A stretch of DNA of 7,544 nucleotides from positions 1 through 7,544 of the forward strand of contig CALBRY010000674.1 in the NCBI GenBank assembly GCA_937927665.1. The letters run 5' to 3'. The first letter of the stretch is position 1; every line of letters starts with the position of its first letter. Shown piece by piece: positions 1 through 6,507 of this stretch. Under the pieces are notes generated by a model, which saw only the letters and a list, made by a program, of their open reading frames with translations, did not search any database and had not been told where the DNA came from. The DNA comes from an uncultured Chloroflexota bacterium (GTDB lineage Bacteria > Chloroflexota > Anaerolineae > Aggregatilineales > Phototrophicaceae). The translations under genes and the position numbers were made by a program.

Positions 1-1450
1 TGCCAAAGCTGGCTTGAATATGCTCAACTCCATCCAGACTATAAACATCTGCCTGACTGCCCAGCGCCGGATAATTCAGGATGATCTCTCGACGCCTTGT
101 ATTCCACAAAACAACGATCCGTTCGTCCGTTTGGGGGCGGCTGAACGTAATCGTCACAATTCCATTGTAGGACTGGGTATCTACAACGCCGCGCGGGCTA
201 AAAGGCACAGTCCCGAATATTTCGCTTACCAATTGATAAGCTGCTGCGATCGGACGCGCGCTGTTCGGCTCAGGATGCTGCGAGAAGCATACCGATCCCG
301 GAGGATTCGAGTAGATTCCAAATGATTCGCCGCTGCATGGTTGATCAGCTTGGCACAATGCTGAGGCATTTGGTGGAAAATCCGTCCCCGGGGGCTGATT
401 TCCGCAGTCATCGTAAAGCTGAAACCAGAACACCACCTGTGCGCCTTCAGCATATGCCCATGCCGCGCCTTGAATAAACAAGTTTGCGGCTTCTTCGGCG
501 GTGATTGCATCCCGGCGCTGCGTTGGTTGATCGGTTAGCCATGTAGCGCCGGGGTAATCATCCCAGATGGTTGCGCCACTTTCGTTCAACCAGATCGGGC
601 GCATGATCCCGAACTCGATCATCGTCTGACGAACATAAAGCGTCAGCCAACCACTGCGCCATGCATCGGTATAGCTGTGAACGCCAACCGCATCGAAGAA
701 CCAGTTGTGCGCTTCGTGCATCGGGTCACACTCGATCACACGCATGACTTCTGCCAACCAGTTATCATGGGTGGGGTAGAGCAGTCCGCCAAACATCACC
801 AGCGCTTGCGGATCCGTTCGTTTGATGACGAGATAAGCGACTTTCAGCATCCGCGCGTAATCATTCACGCCGCCAGACCAGAATGGCTCAAAATCTGGTT
901 CGTTCCATACTTCCCATACACGGATTCCGCGCTCCGGATGCCATTCATGTTCACGCGAGAGTGTGCCATCCGGCATGTAGCGCGTCACTGCTTCATAAAC
1001 AAAGCGCGCGAATGGATTCCCCGGATTGACCGACTTTCCTAGTCCCGGTTCATCCGTACCATCGCTGAAAATTGGCACATAGAGATCGCGGATCGTATCA
1101 CCATTTCGGTGAAATGACGGCATTCCGAGGAGAACCGCATCGATTTGAAGTCCTGCGTTAAGGTCAGCCGTAACGAGATCATCGTAGCGATCCCATGTGA
1201 ATTCTGAGTCAGATGTTTCGACCGCGTTCCAATAGAGCGCCCAACGATTCCAGCCTGCGCCGAGTTCAAGCGCGCGGCGGTAGCGCCCCTCATCATAAGG
1301 GATATCGACGCCACTGATGTGATTAATCCCCAAACGGGTTGACCGAGCAAAAGCCTCTAGAGTAAGCGGCTCATTCGTGGTTTCTTGTGCGGAGATTGGA
1401 AGAAGAACAAACAGAATAAGAATCAAAGCCGGAAATAGTCGCGGCGCCAT
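1..1450 (-). CDS. Secreted clan GH-A (GH39-like) glycoside hydrolase, C-terminus cut by window edge
   Basis: The minus frame is open from an ATG at 1450 to the left edge (483 codons, no stop), so the gene is partial at its 3' end. Residues 1-21 are a signal peptide (MAPR, then a hydrophobic run ending PISA before QE), so the enzyme should act outside the membrane. Residues about 32-410 read as a TIM barrel of clan GH-A. It has VWEVWNEPDF with the acid/base Glu184 (nt 899-901), a GVHSY strand at 256-260, IWLNESGA with the nucleophile candidate Glu290 (nt 581-583), and a late barrel Trp in VFWFQLYDD (340-348). From about 415 a beta-rich segment begins, like the C-terminal beta domain that follows the barrel in GH39-type enzymes. 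The WNEP context resembles GH39 beta-xylosidases and PslG-type exopolysaccharide hydrolases, but GH5-like assignment is possible and the substrate cannot be read. No strong ribosome-binding site precedes the ATG. The gene lies 96 nt after the small secreted gene on the same strand. Confidence 0.9.
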   Translation of the reverse strand, partial: MAPRLFPALILILFVLLPISAQETTNEPLTLEAFARSTRLGINHISGVDIPYDEGRYRRALELGAGWNRWALYWNAVETSDSEFTWDRYDDLVTADLNAGLQIDAVLLGMPSFHRNGDTIRDLYVPIFSDGTDEPGLGKSVNPGNPFARFVYEAVTRYMPDGTLSREHEWHPERGIRVWEVWNEPDFEPFWSGGVNDYARMLKVAYLVIKRTDPQALVMFGGLLYPTHDNWLAEVMRVIECDPMHEAHNWFFDAVGVHSYTDAWRSGWLTLYVRQTMIEFGIMRPIWLNESGATIWDDYPGATWLTDQPTQRRDAITAEEAANLFIQGAAWAYAEGAQVVFWFQLYDDCGNQPPGTDFPPNASALCQADQPCSGESFGIYSNPPGSVCFSQHPEPNSARPIAAAYQLVSEIFGTVPFSPRGVVDTQSYNGIVTITFSRPQTDERIVVLWNTRRREIILNYPALGSQADVYSLDGVEHIQASFG

Positions 1451-1479
1451 GGTGCAGTGTTCCCGGAATAATCTATGAG

Positions 1480-1503
1480 GGGCAAGGCAAAATCACCTTG
1501 CCC
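1480..1503. terminator. Intergenic hairpin, possible terminator
   Basis: A perfect 8-bp inverted repeat, GGGCAAGG (1480-1487) and CCTTGCCC (1496-1503), encloses an 8-nt loop. It lies between the small secreted gene and the hydrolase start. On the plus strand it is followed at once by ATTTTTA (1504-1510), the form of an intrinsic terminator, yet no plus-strand gene lies upstream. Read on the minus strand, the direction of both flanking genes, it is preceded by an A-run and followed by CTCATAG rather than a T-run. It could be a bidirectional or weak terminator separating the two minus genes, or a processing structure in a shared transcript. Confidence 0.45.
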
Positions 1504-1531
1504 ATTTTTACAGAAGGTTAGCGCATGTTAC

Positions 1532-1562
1532 TGTGCCGGTGAAAATCTATTCACCCGGTACA
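1532..1562 (-). other. Long hairpin enclosing the stop codon of the small secreted gene
   Basis: The arms 1532-1543 and 1550-1562 pair over about 12 bp, with one G·T pair (1535/1559) and one bulged C near 1555-1556. The 6-nt loop is 1544-1549. The TAG stop (minus strand, 1549-1547) lies wholly in the loop. No T-run follows on the minus strand, so it is not a textbook intrinsic terminator. It may protect the 3' end or act with the second hairpin about 30 nt further on. The pairing is seen in the sequence; the role is inferred. Confidence 0.4.
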
Positions 1563-2014
1563 AAGCTGTTTTCAAAACGATCTTCTGTCGCCGGGCAGCC
1601 CGTCCAGCGGAGTTCATAAATCTTACCGTCTTGACGGCTTGGTCCATAGTTGACTTGGAATTCGCCGGACGTGAGGCGGTACAGCGTGATCTGATAATAG
1701 CTTTCAATCACGGTGTTTTCGGCGGGACTATCCCCGACAGCGTTAATTTCCGTCGCCGATGCGCGGAAAGCGCGGCGGAACTCGTTATCTGTGATCAGAT
1801 AGGCATCGATATAGCAGTTGCCACGCTCGGTCAGGCGCGTGTAGACAGCGTATTCATCAATACCCTGACAATTAACACGATCATCATCCGGGCAGTCGCA
1901 CGGATTGCAAGCACTTACGGATTCGGCAGGAACGGCGAACAACGCCGCCGCGCCAACGATCAGCAGTCCACTCAGGACGAGCAGCATGACGAAGCGAAGT
2001 ACGGTTTTGTTCAT
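1547..2014 (-). CDS. Small secreted six-cysteine protein of unknown function
   Basis: No family is recognised. From the ATG at 2014 the protein has 155 residues. A GTG at 2023 would add Met-Thr-Thr; the ATG is preferred because GATGAG lies at a workable distance upstream. MNKTVLRF followed by a long hydrophobic stretch (about 8-28) is an export signal. Cleavage fits after Ala35 (SVSA/C). VSAC at 33-36 also fits a loose lipobox, so a lipid anchor on Cys36 is possible, although the polar PAES just before it favours ordinary signal peptidase. The mature part opens with CNPCDCPDDD and has Cys at 36, 39, 41, 49, 67 and 140, an even number suited to disulfides. The middle (55-135) is rich in Tyr, Glu and beta-prone stretches and looks like a small extracellular domain. 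A good promoter lies just upstream, and the hydrolase gene follows on the same strand. Confidence 0.8.
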   Translation of the reverse strand: MNKTVLRFVMLLVLSGLLIVGAAALFAVPAESVSACNPCDCPDDDRVNCQGIDEYAVYTRLTERGNCYIDAYLITDNEFRRAFRASATEINAVGDSPAENTVIESYYQITLYRLTSGEFQVNYGPSRQDGKIYELRWTGCPATEDRFENSFVPGE

Positions 2015-2053
2015 AGTGGTCACTCATCTGTTGTTTATCATTGCTCGGCGCAC

Positions 2054-2081
2054 ATTATATCTGTTTACCCCTAACGGACAA
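2054..2081 (-). promoter_or_regulatory. Sigma70-type promoter for the small secreted gene
   Basis: On the minus strand TTGTCC (2081-2076) is separated by 16 nt from a perfect TATAAT (2059-2054). The implied transcription start near 2047 leaves a leader of about 33 nt before the ATG at 2014. The -35 box matches TTGACA at four of six positions. It could also drive the downstream hydrolase if the two hairpins between them allow read-through, since I found no convincing promoter in the 96-nt gap before that gene. Confidence 0.55.
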
Positions 2082-2094
2082 GCGTCGAATCGCG

Positions 2095-2100
2095 TACAAT
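2095..2100 (+). promoter_or_regulatory. Candidate -10 box for the membrane-protein operon
   Basis: TACAAT, one base from the TATAAT consensus, lies about 38 nt before the ATG of the first membrane protein, inside the spacer shared with the divergent small gene. No good -35 box stands 16-18 nt upstream (the region reads CTAACGGA), so the promoter is weak, depends on an activator, or is a chance match. Confidence 0.25.
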
Positions 2101-2137
2101 CCCGCCGCGAAACGGACGATTGCTTGATGGATACCAG

Positions 2138-4351
2138 ATGAGACGCATTTTTCGTAACCATGGTTTGGCAATGTTTTTCTTCGCAGGCATGGCGATTCTC
2201 ATTCTGTACCCGATCTTGTTCTGGAATGGCAGCCGTGTCGCCGGGTTCGACTTCTTTAACTATAACTGGAATTTCTGGTGGATTCGCCATGCGTTTTCGA
2301 CGCCGGGCTTAAGTGTCTACCAATCCGATTTTGTGTTTTTCCCCATGATGAACAACTTCGGGTATCACGCGCTCACAGCGTTCTGGTATCCGGTTTGGGC
2401 AGTCCTTGAACCCTTGTTCGGCACGCTGACCGCGGTCACAACGATCATTTTTATCGGCTGTTTCCTGAATGGATATTTGCTTTACGCGTGGATGCGATCC
2501 GAAGGAGTGCGCCCAGCACTGGCATTGATCGGGGGCGCGGCGCTTCAGGCGCTCCCAATTTCGCGCTATTTTTACTACAACACACATCTGAACCTGATGG
2601 ATTGGTTCTGGCTTCCGGGAATGCTGCTGCTGTGGAAAGCGATCGTCGTTTCGGCTGAAGCGCGCCGCTATCCGGCTGCGCTCGGGTGGGCGCTGATCAT
2701 GGGGATGGGCGTCTGGGGCTTGGGATTGACCGATCTTCAGTTCCCGATTTTCGCCGCTTTTGTGGTGATTCCATACGGGTTATGGACGCTCTGGCGTTCG
2801 CCTGCGCGGGTGGCGTTGGTTCCGCTGGGAACTGCCGCTGTGGGCGTGGGCGGATCGCTGTTGTGGTTTGCGGGACCGCTTCCGCACATGCTCCGTTTTA
2901 GCGGCGCGCTTGTACCGGGACCCGCCGAAGAACGCCCCGGAATCCCGTTTCCGCTCGGATTTTTGTCGATGAGCGGGCAATGGTGGGAGTGGAGCGCGCC
3001 ATCGACGGGGGCGTTTGTTACGCTTGTGATGCTGATTTCTCTCGTGGCGTGGCGATTCGTGAAGCCAAAAATGGCGCGTTTGCAGAACCGCGCAATCCGC
3101 ACGACGCCGCTTTTCTGGTTGATCACTGCTGTGCCACCGTTTCTTCTCTCAATTGGGGCGGACTTGCACATCGGTGATTTTGTGCTTCCAATGCCGTATC
3201 GCCTGCTGCACGCTCAAACTAACGGGATGTTTCGCATGCCGTGGCGGCTTGCACCGATATTTGTGATGGCGGCGATGCTGTTTGCAGGGCAGGTTTGGAC
3301 GCTGAGAACTCCCGCACAAAGGGGTCGGCGTGCAACCGCACGCTGGACAGCAGTTTGCACTGCTGTGTTCTTATTGATGACGATTAGCGTGCGATTGTTC
3401 GAAACTGCACCATTGCAGGATGCTCTACCTGAATATGAGATTTATAATGAGATTGGCGCGGAGCGGGGCGGCGATTATGACCGGCAAATGATCGTGCAAG
3501 TGCCGATCGCTGTCGGTACGGGCGAAGTCCTGCTCGGTGATTGGCGCGCTATTCAGCTTCAGTATTACGGCATGATCACTGAAAAGCGCGGGTTGAATGG
3601 TTTTGTTTCGCGTTCGCCAATTGATCCGCTGTGGGAGATTTACACGCTCGATCCGCTGTGGGCATGGCTTGGCGGACGTGTGCCGCTTGATCATGACCGC
3701 GTGACGGAACTGCTGCGCGAGCGCATTTTTCAATATCCGATCGGTTATATCGTTATTCACAGTGATTTGATCGGCGCGACGAATGCCGCCCTTGGTGAAA
3801 TGATCGGCTATTTGAACAGTCAGAATGATCTGCTGTGCCCGCCAACAACGGAGCGCGAACTTGTGATTTATCGCACGCGCTGGCACCCTGATGGGTGCGC
3901 GCCGCGTACCCCGACGCAAACCGACTCGGATGTTCTTCAAATCGATATTGGCGGTGATGATACGGCGTATCTGGGGATGGGGTGGCATTGGCGCGAGTCG
4001 ATTTTTGATACGACGGTGCGTTGGATGGGTGCAGCTCCGGAAACCGAGCTATTTATCGATCTTCCGGCGCGTGACTGTGTGATGCGGTTCAATGCCCAGT
4101 CTTTCTGGGAGGCGCGCACGCTGACTGTGATGCTGGATGATGCCGTGATGGGCGACCCGATGACTATCACACCGGATTCGTTCCAATCGTTTTCGGTTGA
4201 ATTGAGCGCAGATGCGATCGGGGATGGTATACACAACCGGATTCGATTCGTGTATGACGCGGCGGTTGTTCCGGTTGAGGTGGGGCAGAGCGCAGATGAG
4301 CGGGCGCTTGCCGTGATGATCGACCGTATTGAGTTCTCATGTCCATCATGA
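2138..4351 (+). CDS. Polytopic GT-C-like membrane protein with extracytoplasmic beta-sandwich domain (paralogue 1)
   Basis: 737 residues from the ATG at 2138; a TTG at 2120 in frame would add six residues. Neither has a strong ribosome-binding site. Residues 1-420 carry about 11-12 hydrophobic helices (first at 11-29, last about 402-418). The first outer loop has GFDFFNYNWNFWWIRHAF with Asp38. An acidic residue in this loop is the hallmark of GT-C enzymes, which move a sugar from a polyprenyl-phosphate donor outside the membrane. Later landmarks are FWYPVWA (82-88), FWLP (157-160), TDLQFPIF (198-205) and an MPYR…FRMPWR block (352-370) typical of large bacterial membrane proteins of the YfhO/PTPS-related/GT39-like type. 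Residues 420-600 are a soluble outer segment holding Cys567 and Cys587. Residues 600-737 look like a beta-sandwich, perhaps carbohydrate-binding (VRWMG, LFIDLP, ALAVMIDRIEF). The catalytic role is inferred; it could instead be a non-enzymatic glycan-linked membrane protein. It overlaps the next gene, its paralogue, so the two are probably co-transcribed and translationally coupled. Confidence 0.85.
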   Translation: MRRIFRNHGLAMFFFAGMAILILYPILFWNGSRVAGFDFFNYNWNFWWIRHAFSTPGLSVYQSDFVFFPMMNNFGYHALTAFWYPVWAVLEPLFGTLTAVTTIIFIGCFLNGYLLYAWMRSEGVRPALALIGGAALQALPISRYFYYNTHLNLMDWFWLPGMLLLWKAIVVSAEARRYPAALGWALIMGMGVWGLGLTDLQFPIFAAFVVIPYGLWTLWRSPARVALVPLGTAAVGVGGSLLWFAGPLPHMLRFSGALVPGPAEERPGIPFPLGFLSMSGQWWEWSAPSTGAFVTLVMLISLVAWRFVKPKMARLQNRAIRTTPLFWLITAVPPFLLSIGADLHIGDFVLPMPYRLLHAQTNGMFRMPWRLAPIFVMAAMLFAGQVWTLRTPAQRGRRATARWTAVCTAVFLLMTISVRLFETAPLQDALPEYEIYNEIGAERGGDYDRQMIVQVPIAVGTGEVLLGDWRAIQLQYYGMITEKRGLNGFVSRSPIDPLWEIYTLDPLWAWLGGRVPLDHDRVTELLRERIFQYPIGYIVIHSDLIGATNAALGEMIGYLNSQNDLLCPPTTERELVIYRTRWHPDGCAPRTPTQTDSDVLQIDIGGDDTAYLGMGWHWRESIFDTTVRWMGAAPETELFIDLPARDCVMRFNAQSFWEARTLTVMLDDAVMGDPMTITPDSFQSFSVELSADAIGDGIHNRIRFVYDAAVVPVEVGQSADERALAVMIDRIEFSCPS

Positions 4352-6507
4352 TGATGATACGCGGGGGCTTGCAGCGGAGAATAATCGTGGTCGGCTTGTA
4401 TGCGGCGCTGGCGGTTATCGCGCTGCATCAGCCATTGTTCAAGATCGCCACGCATATGACGGGCGCTCAGGCGACGGATTACTACTTCTTTCACTGGAAT
4501 TACTGGTGGATACGGCATGCACTGACGCACGGATTGAGCATTTACGAAACGAGTTATGTGTTCTTTCCGTTCGTTTCCAGCACGATTTTTCACGCAATGG
4601 CGGCGTTCTGGTATCCGGTGTGGGCGTTGATCGAACCGATTGCGGGGACGTTCGCGGCGTTTGGTGCGATCTTCACACTGGCGATGACGTTGTGCGGTGT
4701 TTCGTTTTATGTGCTGCTGCGGCGTGAGGGTGTTTCGATCGGATTGGCGCTGGTTGGCGGTGCGATGCTTGAGCTTGCGCCGCTGATGTTCTCCGCGATT
4801 TATTGGTCAATGACGAGCTTGATCGCGTGGTTCTGGCTGCCGCTGGCTCTGCTGACGTGGGGTGAATTGGCGCGCAGCCGGACATGGCGGGCGGCGATAG
4901 GGTGGGGGGTGCTTTTCGGCGTCACGCTGTGGGCAATGATCATCACCGACATGCAGTATCCGATCTTTCTCGCATTCCTGATTCTGCCTTACGGGTTATG
5001 GACGATGCTGCGGGTCGGATCGGCTGTGCGACAGCTAGGGGCGGGGATGCTGGCGTTAGGGGTGGCGGTGGTTCTGCTGTATGTTGGCGGCACACTTCCA
5101 GCGATTCTATCCACGGATCAGACCGGATTTTCGCCCACACCACCCGAACGCGCTGTCGCAATTGATTTCCCGCTTGGATTCGTGTGGCACACGACAGGCG
5201 GAAATGTTTCGCTTGGCGCGGTGATCCTGCCGCTGGTGGTGATCGCGCTGATCGTCGGGGTGTTGAACCGCCGCAAGTATCGTAATGCTGCGCCTGTATG
5301 GTTGTGGGGGTTGGCATTGATCGCGCCGCTGGTTTTATCGGCTGGCGCGTCGATTACGATCGGCTCCACTGAGATTGTGATGCCGTATCGATACTTTCAC
5401 GAGGTTTTCGGCGGATTGTTCCGTTACCCGGAGCGCTTGAGCGCTGTGATCGTGATCGCTGGCGGTTTATTTGCCTTTACCATATTGTCGCATGCGCTGG
5501 CAGATCGGCGCACACTGCGGCAAATGTTCGCACTTGTCCTCTTTTTTGTCGTGCTGGCAGATGCGCGGATTTTCGCTTCTGTTCCTGTTCAGCCACAGCC
5601 GACACGCTACGCGCTGTATGAACAGATGGGGCGAGAACCTTATGATTATGTGGTGATCGAAGTCCCGACAGGCGCAAGCAGCGGCGAGGGGATCGTCGGT
5701 ATTCCGGAATATTCGGCGCTTGAGTTTTACGGAATCACCCATGGCAAGCGGATGATCAACGGGCATTTATCGCGGGTGAACGTGGATCATTACTGGTGGA
5801 TTCGCACCGATGACCCGATGATGGCTTGGCTCGGTCAGCGGCGTTTTTTGGAGAGCGCCAACGTCGCGCAGCAACTCCGAGAACGGGTATTCAGCTACCC
5901 GATCGGCTATATCATGATCCATACGAATTTGATCGATCCGTATGCGCCGACCTTGACGGAAATTACCAGCTTTTTGAATACACAGGCGGATGTTTTGTGT
6001 CCGCCGGTGATTGAGGCGGATTTGATCGCCTACCGAACGCGCTGGCATCCTGACGGATGCGGCACCCGCACGCCGCCGGAAACTGAACCGGGGGTGTATT
6101 CGCTGGATGTTGGCGGCATGGACGATATGCGTTACTGGATGCGTCTTTCCGATGAGCAAGCGTCCGCATTGTACCCGCCGGAATCGGTGTTTGATCTGCG
6201 TGTGCGCTGGATGGGTGAACAAGCGCGGTTGGCTGTCGATTTGCCGAGCGGCGCTTACACGATGACGATCCGCGCGCAAGCGTTTGATGCGGCGAGACTG
6301 CTTACGATCCGCGATGCGGACTCTACGCTCGGAACCGTCGAGATCGCGGCGGGGGCGCTGATGGATTATTCGATCGATTTTGATGCTGAGACGGTGATGC
6401 TTGATCTGATCAGCGATGGCACACGGTCGCCCGCCGATGCCGGACGCGGTGAGGATACGCGCCAACTGGCGATCATGATCGATTCGATAGTATTCACGAG
6501 AAAATAA
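4339..6507 (+). CDS. Polytopic GT-C-like membrane protein with extracytoplasmic beta-sandwich domain (paralogue 2)
   Basis: 722 residues from the ATG at 4339, 13 nt inside the previous gene. In-frame ATGs at 4348 (an ATGA overlap), 4351 and 4354 are alternatives. It matches the preceding protein along its whole length: ATDYYFFHWNYWWIRHAL in the first outer loop (Asp47 corresponds to Asp38), FWYPVWA (90-96), FWLP (165-168), TDMQYPIF (203-210), an LPYGLWT helix end (216-222), MPYR (348-351) and FRYPERL (361-367). About 11-12 helices lie in residues 13-412. The outer segment has LRERVFSYPIGYIMIHTNLI (513-532) and the identical block YRTRWHPDGC (565-574), with Cys554 and Cys574 spaced exactly as in paralogue 1. 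The C-terminal beta-sandwich-like domain (about 585-720) ends RGEDTRQLAIMIDSIVF. The likely role is sugar transfer outside the membrane from a lipid carrier, inferred from fold features only. The 3' end overlaps the convergent SGNH gene by 14 bp, with no clear terminator. Confidence 0.85.
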   Translation: MSIMMMIRGGLQRRIIVVGLYAALAVIALHQPLFKIATHMTGAQATDYYFFHWNYWWIRHALTHGLSIYETSYVFFPFVSSTIFHAMAAFWYPVWALIEPIAGTFAAFGAIFTLAMTLCGVSFYVLLRREGVSIGLALVGGAMLELAPLMFSAIYWSMTSLIAWFWLPLALLTWGELARSRTWRAAIGWGVLFGVTLWAMIITDMQYPIFLAFLILPYGLWTMLRVGSAVRQLGAGMLALGVAVVLLYVGGTLPAILSTDQTGFSPTPPERAVAIDFPLGFVWHTTGGNVSLGAVILPLVVIALIVGVLNRRKYRNAAPVWLWGLALIAPLVLSAGASITIGSTEIVMPYRYFHEVFGGLFRYPERLSAVIVIAGGLFAFTILSHALADRRTLRQMFALVLFFVVLADARIFASVPVQPQPTRYALYEQMGREPYDYVVIEVPTGASSGEGIVGIPEYSALEFYGITHGKRMINGHLSRVNVDHYWWIRTDDPMMAWLGQRRFLESANVAQQLRERVFSYPIGYIMIHTNLIDPYAPTLTEITSFLNTQADVLCPPVIEADLIAYRTRWHPDGCGTRTPPETEPGVYSLDVGGMDDMRYWMRLSDEQASALYPPESVFDLRVRWMGEQARLAVDLPSGAYTMTIRAQAFDAARLLTIRDADSTLGTVEIAAGALMDYSIDFDAETVMLDLISDGTRSPADAGRGEDTRQLAIMIDSIVFTRK

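Noticed and set aside
14..325. 103-codon plus-strand frame at the left edge, and a minus-strand frame at 226-510
   Set aside because: Both lie over the glycoside hydrolase, whose frame is open without interruption and carries both catalytic motifs.
1475..2074. 199-codon plus-strand open frame opposite the small secreted gene
   Set aside because: Its translation shows no signal, domain or start site. The minus-strand frame has a signal peptide, ordered Cys and a promoter, so this is its antisense shadow.
3425..4593. Two long minus-strand frames (3425-3988 and 3937-4593) under the membrane gene pair
   Set aside because: Both are rich in Arg and Ile with no domain, and they run opposite to strongly supported paralogous coding sequence.
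6470..6481. Perfect 12-nt palindrome CGATCATGATCG near the end of the second membrane gene
   Set aside because: It encodes the conserved AIMID stretch that the paralogue also has with different bases, so it is best explained by the protein sequence. GATC is frequent across the window through codon choice.
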